Below are positions 1 to 6,588 of a stretch of 13,070 nt of DNA, in pieces. A program made the translations under genes and the position numbers. Source of the DNA: Rhizobiaceae bacterium. GTDB lineage: Bacteria > Pseudomonadota > Alphaproteobacteria > Rhizobiales > Rhizobiaceae. The stretch covers positions 1 to 13,070 of the forward strand of contig SCRB01000431.1 of NCBI GenBank assembly GCA_004299545.1. Reading direction: 5' to 3'. Positions within the stretch are counted from its first letter, which is position 1; each line of letters begins with the position of its first letter. The notes beneath the pieces are model-generated. The model was not told the DNA's origin. It made no database searches and saw only the letters and a program-made list of their open reading frames with translations.

Positions 1-343
1 GGAAAAGACCGTCCGTTCCCTCGATCGCCACCAGGGGCGTATAGCGGTCGCACCAGTCCGCCAGGGCATCCAGAAGACGGCGGTCGGCCTCGGGATCATC
101 CTCGACGATGTTGATCGACGGGTGCATGGCGCGCGCGTCCGCGATACCCGTTCCGCGTTTCAACCCCAGCGTTTCAGCCCGCTCGTCGAGAGCCGCGATG
201 CGCCGTGTATTGTTCTCCTGCCGGCTCACCACGAGAGGCGCCGCCTCCAGCCTCTCCAAACGCCATGAGCGCCCCAGCCGCCGACGCATGATCCGGTCGG
301 TCGCGAGACGGGGAAACCACAATGCCATTATTCTCTGCGCCAT
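1..343 (-). CDS. imuB: ImuB, Y-family polymerase-like protein (partial, 5' part only)
   Basis: The gene starts at the ATG complementary to 341-343 and stays open for 114 codons to the window edge, so its C-terminal part is outside. The protein begins MAQRIMALWFPRLATDR, the characteristic start of ImuB, a Y-family DNA polymerase homologue. ImuB proteins are known to lack the usual polymerase catalytic acidic residues and to act as a hub linking ImuA, DnaE2 and the beta clamp during SOS-induced translesion synthesis. Further into the fragment, LVVSRQENNTRRIAALDERA and the GTGIADARAMHP segment fit the family. An AAAGG about 11 bases upstream may serve as ribosome binding site. The start lies inside the 3' end of imuA in another frame, which suggests translational coupling. 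Expression should follow the SOS box in front of imuA. Identification comes from N-terminal motifs and synteny with imuA. Confidence 0.9.
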   Translation of the reverse strand, partial: MAQRIMALWFPRLATDRIMRRRLGRSWRLERLEAAPLVVSRQENNTRRIAALDERAETLGLKRGTGIADARAMHPSINIVEDDPEADRRLLDALADWCDRYTPLVAIEGTDGLF

Positions 344-1187
344 CGTCTGCAGGCCTTTCATGGAAGGAATGCGTGTCCGGCTTCCATTCGAGGAGGAATT
401 GTCCGGGAAGTCCGTTTCGGTTCTTGTCGATCCTGACCCGGAAGGCCGGCGGCCCGATGGAGCCGGGAAGGGATCTATAAACGGTTTGCCGTAAGCCGGC
501 CGGCGCCGGCGATAGGAGAAGCCGTACGGGCGCCGCCGTCGGCTCCGCTCCGCCTGTCCCCGCCCTCCCGGTCCCGTTCGATTGGCGCAGGAGAAAGACG
601 GGACGGCCAGCGAGGGCAGCGCGGCGCTGCAGCCGTCTCGTGACGGTGAGGTCGAGACGGGCCGGGTTGCCGCGAACCTCGATGATGAGCGCGGAAACCG
701 CCTTCAACCTGGCCGCTTCGCCCGCGGCCCACAGCGCATCCTCGACTTTCCGCGTGCGCGACAGGATGAGCCTTTCCGGTGCGATGCCGTAATCCTTGAG
801 AAGTGCCGGCGCATAGGGAAAGCCACCTTCGTGAAAACCATCCTCGGTTCCGACCCAGAAGAGAGGTCCGCCCGACGCGTTTCCTTGCAGCACGAGGCTT
901 GCAAGGGCGAATGCAAATCCCGTCACCGCGCCCGTATCTCGCATTCCGGCGCCATGGATTTCCGTCAGCGCTGCGCCCGGCAGCCCGCCATTCAGCCGCT
1001 CGTCCAACCGCGGGACGCCGGTGGGAATGATGGGAGAGGAAGAGGCGGAAACGATGCCCGACCGCCGGATGGGCAAGCCGTCCGGAAGCGGCGGTAGCGC
1101 CAGCCTTTCGGCCAGCGTTCCCTCGATTCTCGCCACTTCCCGGCGCAAGGCAAAAAGCGTCTGCCGCGCCGCGGCTTCGCGCGCCAT
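174..1187 (-). CDS. imuA: ImuA, RecA-like SOS mutagenesis protein
   Basis: A 337-residue protein of the ImuA family, RecA-fold-like proteins encoded with ImuB and DnaE2 for error-prone repair. The start (MAREAAARQTLFALRREVAR) is preceded by GGAGAAGG about 8 bases upstream. The core shows IPTGVPRLDERLNGGLPGAALTEI-like RecA-type sequence near residues 55-80, LFWVGTEDGF near 110-120, ALIIEVRG and LRRRAAL-type segments near 165-195, and FLLEWKPDTHSF near residues 263-276. No Walker A motif (GxxxxGKT) is visible at the expected place; the sequence there is GAGMRDTGAVTG. Recognisable family sequence ends near residue 277. The last 56 residues overlap imuB in another frame, look low in complexity and may be a non-conserved tail or result from a sequence error. 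Regulation is by the LexA-type box just upstream. Confidence 0.88.
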   Translation of the reverse strand: MAREAAARQTLFALRREVARIEGTLAERLALPPLPDGLPIRRSGIVSASSSPIIPTGVPRLDERLNGGLPGAALTEIHGAGMRDTGAVTGFAFALASLVLQGNASGGPLFWVGTEDGFHEGGFPYAPALLKDYGIAPERLILSRTRKVEDALWAAGEAARLKAVSALIIEVRGNPARLDLTVTRRLQRRAALAGRPVFLLRQSNGTGRAGTGGAEPTAAPVRLLLSPAPAGLRQTVYRSLPGSIGPPAFRVRIDKNRNGLPGQFLLEWKPDTHSFHERPADDGAENNGIVVSPSRDRPDHASAAGALMAFGEAGGGASRGEPAGEQYTAHRGSRRAG

Positions 1188-1208
1188 GGCGGTCGATCCT
1201 TCTCCGAT

Positions 1209-1223
1209 GTTCCCTTTATGTTC
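1209..1223 (-). promoter_or_regulatory. LexA SOS box (GTTC-N7-GTTC) of imuA-imuB
   Basis: The plus strand reads GTTC at 1209-1212, seven bases, then GTTC at 1220-1223. On the gene's strand this is GAAC-ATAAAGG-GAAC. It is an exact match to the SOS box established for alphaproteobacteria, where LexA binds the direct repeat GTTC-N7-GTTC. It lies 21 bases before the imuA start codon. A -35-like TTGACT sits further upstream at 1250-1255, with no clean -10, so bound LexA would cover the likely transcription start area. Confidence 0.85.
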
Positions 1224-1265
1224 TAATCGATTCCAGAGCGCGCCCCGAGAGTCAAGCGGAATTTA

Positions 1266-1304
1266 TTCCTGAAAGGGCCTGCTTCTTTCAGCGCTTTTCA
1301 GGAA
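1266..1304. repeat. Nested inverted repeat in the imuA/metallopeptidase intergenic region
   Basis: TTCCTGAAA at 1266-1274 is perfectly complementary to TTTCAGGAA at 1296-1304. Inside it, CTGAAAG (1269-1275) also pairs with CTTTCAG (1285-1291). The two hairpins share the left arm and exclude each other. No T-run follows, so a terminator is not obvious. It lies between the divergent imuA and metallopeptidase genes. Confidence 0.5.
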
Positions 1305-1357
1305 AGGCCTCGAAAGCGGCCCTGCGAACCGCTATATGGCGCCTCAAAGGATACAAG

Positions 1358-1810
1358 ATGGTACGCCTCTATCAGACCCGCGCCTGGCAGGAACAACTCT
1401 CTCCGTCGATCGAGGAGATGGAGCTTCTGGCGCTCGAAACCTACACTGCCCTGCCGGAGGAGTTTCGCTCCCTGACGGGCGAAATCGTCATCCAGGTCGC
1501 CGAATTCCCGACCGAGGACATCATGGACGACCTGGCGCTGGAAACGCCGTTCGACCTGCTTGGCCTGTTCGAGGGGCGCGGCCTCGCCGAACGCTGGAAT
1601 CCGCAGACCGGGGAGGGCCCAAACCGCATCACGCTCTACCGCCGCGCTATTCTCGACTATTGGTCGGAGAATGAAGAAACCCTCGGCGACATCGTCACCC
1701 ATGTCCTCATCCACGAAATCGGCCACCATTTCGGCCTCTCCGACGACGACATGGAGCGGATCGAGGAAGGCGCGGGAGACGCTTATCCGGCCCAGAGCGC
1801 GCCGCAATAG
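1358..1810 (+). CDS. Zincin-like metallopeptidase family protein
   Basis: A 150-residue cytosolic protein with no signal peptide. Residues 119-124 are HEIGHH, the zinc-binding and catalytic HExxH signature, followed by FGLSDDDMERIE. This pattern and the length fit the small metallopeptidase family PF06262 (zincin-like, formerly DUF1025), widespread in alphaproteobacteria and of unknown substrate. The N-terminal half carries the family's ALPEEFRSL segment (31-39), and a phenylalanine/leucine-rich GLFEGRGL turn follows near 69-76. The ATG at 1358 has AAAGGA about 6 bases upstream (CAAAGGATACAAG). A weak promoter candidate is TCGAAA (1310-1315), 17 bases, TATATG (1333-1338). It is transcribed away from imuA and converges on the DUF1737 gene. 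The family call is strong; peptidase activity and targets cannot be told from sequence. Confidence 0.88.
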   Translation: MVRLYQTRAWQEQLSPSIEEMELLALETYTALPEEFRSLTGEIVIQVAEFPTEDIMDDLALETPFDLLGLFEGRGLAERWNPQTGEGPNRITLYRRAILDYWSENEETLGDIVTHVLIHEIGHHFGLSDDDMERIEEGAGDAYPAQSAPQ

Positions 1811-1815
1811 ACTCC

Positions 1816-2022
1816 TCAATATTCTCCGAGCTTGATGTCGGGCGTATAGTCCACGCCGTCGATCTCCTTGGTGACGGCCTGGCCGCAGCGCATGGTCCTG
1901 GCTTCGGCATCGAAGGCATAGGTCGGGGAGCCGTAGATGTGCCAGCCCTTGTTCAGCGCGCTCGTCACCTTGTGGCAGAAACTGGCGTCATCCGGGCCGG
2001 TCAGAAAACGATAGAGCTTCAT
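1816..2022 (-). CDS. DUF1737 domain protein
   Basis: A 68-residue protein starting MKLYRFLTGPDDASFCHKV, with GWHIYGSPTYAFD in the middle and MRCGQAVTKEI near residue 45. These are the hallmarks of the DUF1737 family (PF08410), small single-domain bacterial proteins without assigned function. The whole protein is one copy of the domain. AGGGA about 10 bases upstream of the ATG can act as ribosome binding site. Its stop lies 5 bases from the stop of the convergent metallopeptidase gene, so any terminator must sit inside the neighbouring reading frame. The CitE-type lyase gene lies 110 bases upstream on the same strand, so co-transcription is possible, but nothing in the sequence links their functions. 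Confidence 0.85.
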   Translation of the reverse strand: MKLYRFLTGPDDASFCHKVTSALNKGWHIYGSPTYAFDAEARTMRCGQAVTKEIDGVDYTPDIKLGEY

Positions 2023-2132
2023 TTCGCCATATCCCTAGTGGAATGAATTTGACATTTGATACCCGCGTGATGTCTGCCTCATGTACGTCTCTCTTTGCCG
2101 AGCGTGATCTTTTCGCAAATATCCACCACCTC

Positions 2133-3011
2133 TCACGCCCTGATCGCCGCCGCCAGTGCCAGCAGGCGTTCGGCTTCGGCAAGATGAAGACGCTCCACCA
2201 TGCGTCCGTCAAGAGCGATGACGCCCTTGCCGGCATTTTCGGGAAGCGAGAATGCCGACACGATCGCCTCGGCTACCGCCAGTTCATCGGCCCTCGGGGC
2301 AAAAGCATCGTTCGCGGGCTCGATCTGCGACGGATGGATAAGCGTTTTGCCGCCGAAGCCCAGGGCGCGGGCCGCTTCGCATTCGTGCCGGAATGCCGCG
2401 ATGTCCCGAAAATCGTTGCTCACGCCGTCGAGGACATCAAGGCCGCCGGCCCGCGCGGCGAGCACCATCTGCAGAAGCCACGGCACGAGATTGCGCCTGT
2501 CGGGCATCGCACGGACGCGCGTTTCCCTGGCAAGATCGTTGGTGCCGGCGACCAGGCAATCGAGCCGTGTACCGGCGATCCGGCCAAGTTCGGCGATGCC
2601 GCCCAGATCGAGCATGACCTTTGGCGTTTCGAGCATCGCCCAAAGACGCACCGTTTCCGCGGCGCCGGCCGCCCCGAGAGCCTCCTCGACGTCCAGAATA
2701 TCGCGCGGCGTTTCCACTTTCGGCAGCAGGACGGCATCAGGTGCCGCGGCGATTGCCGCCGCCAGATCGTCCCTGCCCCATTCGCTCGACAGCGCATTGA
2801 TGCGCAGGACCATTTCGCGGCGGAAAGGACGCGATGCGAAGATTCCCCCGATCTTCCCCCGCGCCGCCGCTTTTTCGCCCGGTGCGACCGCGTCCTCCAG
2901 GTCGATGACGACCGCATCGCAGGCAAGATCGGGCAGCTTGGCGAGCGCCCGGTCGTTGGCCGCGGAGATATAGAGGACGGAACGGCGCGGGCGGGCGTTT
3001 CTCGATGGCAT
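2133..3011 (-). CDS. HpcH/HpaI aldolase / CitE-like lyase (CoA ester lyase)
   Basis: A 292-residue protein of the CitE-type TIM-barrel lyases, which cleave or form carbon bonds in (S)-citramalyl-CoA, malyl-CoA and related substrates with Mg2+. Visible motifs are RRSVLYISAAND (9-20), DLEDAV (37-42), the substrate-binding arginine R70 in VLRIN, KVET (98-101), the Mg-ligand candidate E128 in AMLETP, GTNDLA (156-161) with D159 as second candidate ligand, and GKTLIHPSQI (221-230). Length matches the roughly 290 residues usual for the family. The frame stays open far upstream across the divergent gene, but the ATG at 3009-3011 puts the conserved RRSVLY segment at residue 9 as in homologues. The Shine-Dalgarno is weak (GAAAGCG). 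It is divergent from an FAD oxidoreductase gene with about 110 bases shared. The exact substrate is not determinable. Confidence 0.88.
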   Translation of the reverse strand: MPSRNARPRRSVLYISAANDRALAKLPDLACDAVVIDLEDAVAPGEKAAARGKIGGIFASRPFRREMVLRINALSSEWGRDDLAAAIAAAPDAVLLPKVETPRDILDVEEALGAAGAAETVRLWAMLETPKVMLDLGGIAELGRIAGTRLDCLVAGTNDLARETRVRAMPDRRNLVPWLLQMVLAARAGGLDVLDGVSNDFRDIAAFRHECEAARALGFGGKTLIHPSQIEPANDAFAPRADELAVAEAIVSAFSLPENAGKGVIALDGRMVERLHLAEAERLLALAAAIRA

Positions 3012-3122
3012 AACGCTTTCATGATGGCTGGCCGGACGGGATGCAAGCCTCATGATCAGCATCCCTCTTGAAGACATGGCGTGAAACTGTTTCTGTCCGG
3101 GGAAATCGTGGATCCGGAAAAC
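3012..3122. promoter_or_regulatory. Shared divergent control region between lyase and FAD oxidoreductase genes
   Basis: The region contains the direct repeat TCATGAT at 3019-3025 and 3050-3056, 31 bases apart (about three helical turns), each with the palindromic core TCATGA. It also contains the inverted repeat GGGATGC (3038-3044) / GCATCCC (3059-3065) with 14 bases between the arms. No convincing -35/-10 pair was found for either direction. The layout would suit a regulator controlling both genes, but no regulator gene is adjacent. Confidence 0.35.
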
Positions 3123-4292
3123 ATGGCGGCAGCGGATATTGTCATCATCGGCGGGGCGATCGTCGGCAGTTCGATCGCCTATTTCCTGCGTGAGGAAGGC
3201 TTTCGGGGATCGATCGCGCTTATCGAGCAGGACCCGCATTTCACCTTCTCCGCGACGACTCTTTCCGCCGCGTCGATCCGCCAGCAATTCTCGATTGCCC
3301 AAAATATTCGCCTGTCGCAATTCACGCTCGGTCTCTTCCGAGACCTGAAAACCCGCTTCGGCGAGGACGCCGATATCGGTTTCCGCGAAAAGGGCTATCT
3401 GATCCTCGCCAGCGCAGCCGGGCGCAGCGTGCTGGAACACAATCATGCCGTCCAGCGGGCGGAGGGGGCGGCCATCGCACTCGAAGGACCGGAGGCGCTG
3501 CATCGCCGTTTTCCGTGGCTGAACACAGAGAACATCGCCGCCGGCGCCTATGGCCTTGAGGGTGAGGGCTGGTTCGATGCCCACGCCTGGCTCGCGCTTT
3601 TCCGGCGTGCCTTGAAGGAGAGAAAGGTTGATTTCGTTACCGGAACGGTTTCCACCATCGCTGCTATGAACGGACGGGCGGCCGGTGTCGGTCTCTCCTC
3701 CGGCGAGGCGATCGAGGCCGGCACCGTCGTCAATGCCGCCGGGCCGAATGCCGGCCGGGTCGCGGCGTTGGCTGGTCTCGCGCTTCCCGTCGAGCCGCGC
3801 AAGCGCTCCGTCTTCGTCTTCGAGGCGAGGGACCGCTTCGACGACATGCCGCTCCTGGTCGATCCCTCCGGCATCTATGTCCGTCCGGAAGGGTCGGTCT
3901 ACATCACCGGCGGCGCCGAGCCGCACGCGACCGACAAGGCCGCCGATCCGAAGGACTTCGAGCCCGACTGGCCGCTTTTCGAGGAGGTGATCTGGCCGAC
4001 GCTCGCCGGGCGCATTCCCGCTTTCGAGGCGATCCGGCCGGGACGTGCCTGGGCCGGACATTACGACTACAACACGCTTGACCAGAACGCCGTCATCGGG
4101 CCGCATCCCGACATGCGGAACTTCTTCTTCTGCAATGGCTTTTCCGGCCATGGCCTGCAGCAGGCGCCGGCCGCCGGCCGCGCGATCGCGGAATTGATCG
4201 TCCACGGTGTCTACCGTACGATCGACTGCTCCGCCTTCGGCTATGAGCGGATCGCCGAGGGGAAACCTTTCCGCGAACTCAACATCATCTGA
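3123..4292 (+). CDS. DAO-family FAD-dependent oxidoreductase
   Basis: A 389-residue flavoprotein of the D-amino-acid oxidase/glycine oxidase-like superfamily (PF01266). The N-terminus has the dinucleotide-binding strand and loop DIVIIGGAIVGSS (5-17), then an acidic strand end ALIEQD (32-37). GFREKGYLILAS and GWFDAHAWL lie in the substrate half, VVNAAGPNAG is the second FAD-contact motif, and GFSGHGLQQAPAAGRA (339-354) is the conserved C-terminal FAD-binding stretch. That last motif resembles FOXRED1-type and sarcosine/dimethylglycine-oxidase-like members. An in-frame GTG at 3081 would add 14 residues, but the ATG at 3123 places the Rossmann motif where homologues have it. No signal peptide is visible, so it is probably cytosolic. 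leuD begins 87 bases downstream. The substrate (an amine or 2-hydroxy acid) cannot be deduced. Confidence 0.85.
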   Translation: MAAADIVIIGGAIVGSSIAYFLREEGFRGSIALIEQDPHFTFSATTLSAASIRQQFSIAQNIRLSQFTLGLFRDLKTRFGEDADIGFREKGYLILASAAGRSVLEHNHAVQRAEGAAIALEGPEALHRRFPWLNTENIAAGAYGLEGEGWFDAHAWLALFRRALKERKVDFVTGTVSTIAAMNGRAAGVGLSSGEAIEAGTVVNAAGPNAGRVAALAGLALPVEPRKRSVFVFEARDRFDDMPLLVDPSGIYVRPEGSVYITGGAEPHATDKAADPKDFEPDWPLFEEVIWPTLAGRIPAFEAIRPGRAWAGHYDYNTLDQNAVIGPHPDMRNFFFCNGFSGHGLQQAPAAGRAIAELIVHGVYRTIDCSAFGYERIAEGKPFRELNII

Positions 4293-4320
4293 TCGCGAGT
4301 GCGACGGCACGTCCCCACCT

Positions 4321-4348
4321 TTGATTCACGCGTCATTTTGTGTAAAGC
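4321..4348 (+). promoter_or_regulatory. Weak sigma-70-like promoter candidate for leuD
   Basis: TTGATT (4321-4326), 16 bases, then TAAAGC (4343-4348) lies just after the FAD oxidoreductase stop and 32 bases before the leuD ATG. The -35 is decent and the -10 matches only three of six positions. leuD could also be read from upstream transcripts. Confidence 0.3.
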
Positions 4349-4350
4349 AG

Positions 4351-4365
4351 GAACCGTTCCGGAAC
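4351..4365 (+). promoter_or_regulatory. LexA-box-like GAAC-N7-GAAC / palindrome upstream of leuD
   Basis: GAAC at 4351-4354 and GAAC at 4362-4365 are separated by exactly seven bases, the same arrangement as the imuA box. The same stretch contains the perfect palindrome GTTCCGGAAC (4356-4365). It ends 14 bases before the leuD start, just downstream of the candidate -10. A chance match in 13 kb is quite possible, so function is uncertain. Confidence 0.3.
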
Positions 4366-4379
4366 CGAAGAGACGACCC

Positions 4380-4985
4380 ATGGACAAGTTCACCAAACTC
4401 ACCGCCGTTGCTGCGCCGTTGCCGATCGTCAACATCGACACCGACATGATCATCCCGAAGGATTATCTGAAGACGATCAAACGGACCGGGCTCGGCAAGG
4501 GTCTTTTTGCCGAAAAGCGCTACAATGACGACGGTTCGGAAAACCCGGATTTCGTCCTCAACAAGCCGGCCTACCGCAAGGCGCAGATTCTTGTGGCCGG
4601 CGATAATTTCGGTTGCGGATCGAGCCGCGAACACGCCCCCTGGGCGCTTCTCGATTTCGGCATTCGCTGCGTCATCTCGACCAGCTTCGCCGACATCTTC
4701 TATAACAACTGTTTCAAGAACGGCATCCTGCCGGTCGTCGTCAGCCCAGAGGATCTGGAGAAACTGATGGACGATGCCTCGCGCGGCGCCAACGCCACGC
4801 TCACGGTCGACCTCGAGGCGCAGGAAATCCGCGGCCCCGACGGCGGTGTCATCACTTTCGACATCGACGAATTCCGCCGGCATTGCCTGTTGAATGGCCT
4901 CGACGATATCGGTCTGACCATGAAGAAGGTGCCGGCGATCGACCGCTTTGAGAAGAGCGCCGCCGAGAGTCGTCCCTGGGCATAG
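4380..4985 (+). CDS. leuD: 3-isopropylmalate dehydratase small subunit
   Basis: A 201-residue LeuD, the small (swivel-domain) subunit of isopropylmalate isomerase. With the iron-sulfur subunit LeuC it converts 2-isopropylmalate to 3-isopropylmalate in leucine biosynthesis in the cytosol. Motifs are [10 protein letters not shown] (18-27), [17 protein letters not shown] (74-90), which is the substrate-contact loop of aconitase-type small subunits, and [17 protein letters not shown] (103-119). The length is that of full LeuD proteins. The start at 4380 gives the standard MDKFTKL N-terminus; an in-frame upstream extension to 4299 adds sequence not seen in the family. The Shine-Dalgarno is poor (GAAGAGACGACCC). 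LeuC is not in the window, so the two subunits are encoded apart, as is common in rhizobia. A Rid-family gene follows after 8 bases and leuB after that. Confidence 0.96.
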   Translation: MDKFTKLTAVAAPLPIVNIDTDMIIPKDYLKTIKRTGLGKGLFAEKRYNDDGSENPDFVLNKPAYRKAQILVAGDNFGCGSSREHAPWALLDFGIRCVISTSFADIFYNNCFKNGILPVVVSPEDLEKLMDDASRGANATLTVDLEAQEIRGPDGGVITFDIDEFRRHCLLNGLDDIGLTMKKVPAIDRFEKSAAESRPWA

Positions 4986-4993
4986 GTACTGTT

Positions 4994-5383
4994 GTGCGCC
5001 GGCTGATCTCGACCGGTTCGCCTTTTGAGAAGGCGGCGGGCTATTCGCGCGCGGTGGTCGAAGGCGACTGGTGCTTCGTTTCAGGCACCACGGGCTATGA
5101 TTACGCCACCATGGTCATGCCCGAGAGCGTGGAAGAACAGGCGAGGAACTGCCTTGCGACCATCGGCAAGGCGCTCGAAGAGGCCGGTTTTTCCATGCGC
5201 GACGTGGTGCGCGCGCGTTATCATGTGACCGACGCGGCCTTCGCCGATCCGGTCTTTGTGGTGGTCGGCGAAATCTTCCGCGACATAAGGCCGGCGGCGA
5301 CGATGACCGTCTGCCAGCTCGTCCGCCCCGAGATGAAAATCGAGATCGAGGTTACGGTTTTTCGCGGCGGTTCCATGACGTAA
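4994..5383 (+). CDS. Rid (YjgF/YER057c/UK114) family protein
   Basis: A 129-residue protein of the Rid family (PF01042), small trimeric proteins whose archetype RidA hydrolyses reactive enamine/imine intermediates from PLP enzymes. Seen are GYSRAVVEGDWCFVSGTTG (16-34), EEQARNCLATIGKALEEAG (47-65), VVRARYHVTD (71-80) and the C-terminal KIEIEVTVF (115-123). By hand alignment, the catalytic arginine of E. coli RidA (R105) corresponds to Q108 here (CQLVRPEM), so this is probably a non-RidA subgroup and may not be an imine deaminase. The start is a GTG at 4994, 8 bases after the leuD stop, with no strong Shine-Dalgarno, suggesting translational coupling to leuD. leuB follows 80 bases later. Family is clear; the specific role is not. 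Confidence 0.88.
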   Translation: MRRLISTGSPFEKAAGYSRAVVEGDWCFVSGTTGYDYATMVMPESVEEQARNCLATIGKALEEAGFSMRDVVRARYHVTDAAFADPVFVVVGEIFRDIRPAATMTVCQLVRPEMKIEIEVTVFRGGSMT

Positions 5384-5396
5384 GCGCCGGCTTTCC

Positions 5397-5429
5397 GCTT
5401 GCACCATCCGAAGGAGACGGATAGCAAGC
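5397..5429 (+). promoter_or_regulatory. Stem-loop in the leuB leader
   Basis: GCTTGC (5397-5402) pairs with GCAAGC (5424-5429), and ATCCG (5406-5410) pairs with CGGAT (5418-5422), leaving the 7-base loop AAGGAGA with a small asymmetric bulge between the helices. The loop's AGGAG (5412-5416) is complementary to CTCCT at 5445-5449, right before the leuB ribosome binding site. No T-run follows, so it is not a typical terminator. It could shape leuB translation or processing of the leuD-rid-leuB transcript. Confidence 0.4.
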
Positions 5430-5463
5430 CACCGTCTTCGTATCCTCCTGAAAGGTGAATCCC

Positions 5464-6576
5464 ATGGCAGCGCGCAAACTCCTCCTGCTTCCCGGCGACG
5501 GCATCGGCCCGGAGGCCATGGCGGAAGTCAAGAAGCTCATCGCCGCCATGAATGCCGAATTCGGCTCCGGTTTCGAAACCGAGGAGGGGCTGGTCGGCGG
5601 TTCGGCTTACGATGCGCACGGCAAGGCGATCTCCGAACAAGACATGGCGCGCGCCATGGCGGCGGACGCCGTTCTCTTCGGGGCCGTCGGCGGCCCCAAA
5701 TGGGCAGGCGTGCCCTATGAGGTGCGGCCGGAGGCAGGGCTCCTGCGGCTCAGGAAAGACATGGAGCTCTTCGCCAATCTCAGGCCCGCCATCTGCTACC
5801 CGGCGCTGGCGGAGTCCTCTTCGCTCAAGCGCGAGCTGGTCGAAGGACTCGACGTATTGATCGTGCGCGAACTGACCGGCGGCGTCTATTTTGGCGAGCC
5901 GAAGGAGATCACCGATCTCGGCAACGGACAGAAGCGTGCCGTCGATACTCAGGTTTACGACACGTTCGAGATCGAGCGCATTTCGGGCGCCGCCTTCGAG
6001 CTTGCGCGGACAAGGCGCAACAAGGTCTGCTCGATGGAAAAGAACAACGTCATGAAATCGGGCGTCCTGTGGAAGGAGGTCGTGACCGCCGTCCACAAGG
6101 CTAAATATCCCGATGTCGAACTGACTCATATGCTGGCCGATGCCGGCGGTATGCAGCTTGTGCGGCAGCCGAAGCAGTTCGACGTCATCGTTACCGACAA
6201 TCTCTTCGGCGACTTGCTGTCCGACGTGGCGGCGATGCTGACCGGTTCGCTCGGCATGCTGCCCTCGGCATCGCTAGGGAGCCCCGATCCGAAGACCGGC
6301 ACACGCAAGGCGCTTTACGAGCCGGTGCACGGCTCAGCCCCCGACATCGCCGGCAAGGGCATCGCCAACCCGATCGCCATGATCGCGTCCTTCGCCATGT
6401 GCCTGCGTTATTCCTTCAACATGATCGCCGAGGCCGACCGCCTCGAAGGCGCTATCGCCGCGATCCTGGACGACGGTTACCGTACCGCCGACATCATGTC
6501 CGATGGCATGAAGGAGATCGGAACCTCGGCCATGGGCGACGCCATCCTGGAAAAATTCCTCACGGCATCGAAATAA
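5464..6576 (+). CDS. leuB: 3-isopropylmalate dehydrogenase
   Basis: A 370-residue LeuB, which oxidatively decarboxylates 3-isopropylmalate to 2-oxoisocaproate with NAD+ and Mg2+, the third leucine-specific step. Motifs are LPGDGIGPE (9-17), the substrate-binding arginines R97, R107 and R135, the catalytic Y142 in GGVYFGEP, K193 in SMEKNNVM, D226 in ADAGGMQ, the metal-ligand pair D250/D254 in LFGDLLSD, and the NAD-binding [14 protein letters not shown] (286-299). Length is full. The ATG at 5464 has AAGGTG 6 bases upstream; a GTG at 5455 overlapping that site is less likely. It follows leuD and a Rid gene on the same strand and may be co-transcribed with them, although 80 bases with a hairpin separate it from the Rid gene. 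A bidirectional terminator follows. Confidence 0.97.
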   Translation: MAARKLLLLPGDGIGPEAMAEVKKLIAAMNAEFGSGFETEEGLVGGSAYDAHGKAISEQDMARAMAADAVLFGAVGGPKWAGVPYEVRPEAGLLRLRKDMELFANLRPAICYPALAESSSLKRELVEGLDVLIVRELTGGVYFGEPKEITDLGNGQKRAVDTQVYDTFEIERISGAAFELARTRRNKVCSMEKNNVMKSGVLWKEVVTAVHKAKYPDVELTHMLADAGGMQLVRQPKQFDVIVTDNLFGDLLSDVAAMLTGSLGMLPSASLGSPDPKTGTRKALYEPVHGSAPDIAGKGIANPIAMIASFAMCLRYSFNMIAEADRLEGAIAAILDDGYRTADIMSDGMKEIGTSAMGDAILEKFLTASK

Positions 6577-6588
6577 TTCCGTAATCAG

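Noticed and set aside
2049..2054. Consensus-perfect TTGACA on the plus strand.
   Set aside because: No -10 lies at a suitable distance and no plus-strand gene follows.
2043..3071. A 342-codon plus-strand frame opposite the CitE-like gene.
   Set aside because: Composition and lack of motifs mark it as a shadow of the minus-strand gene, and no credible ribosome binding site precedes it.
3012..4310. Upstream extension of the CitE-like frame across the FAD oxidoreductase gene (725 codons in total).
   Set aside because: The extension is antisense to a well-conserved flavoprotein gene and resembles no domain; the family N-terminus begins at 3011.
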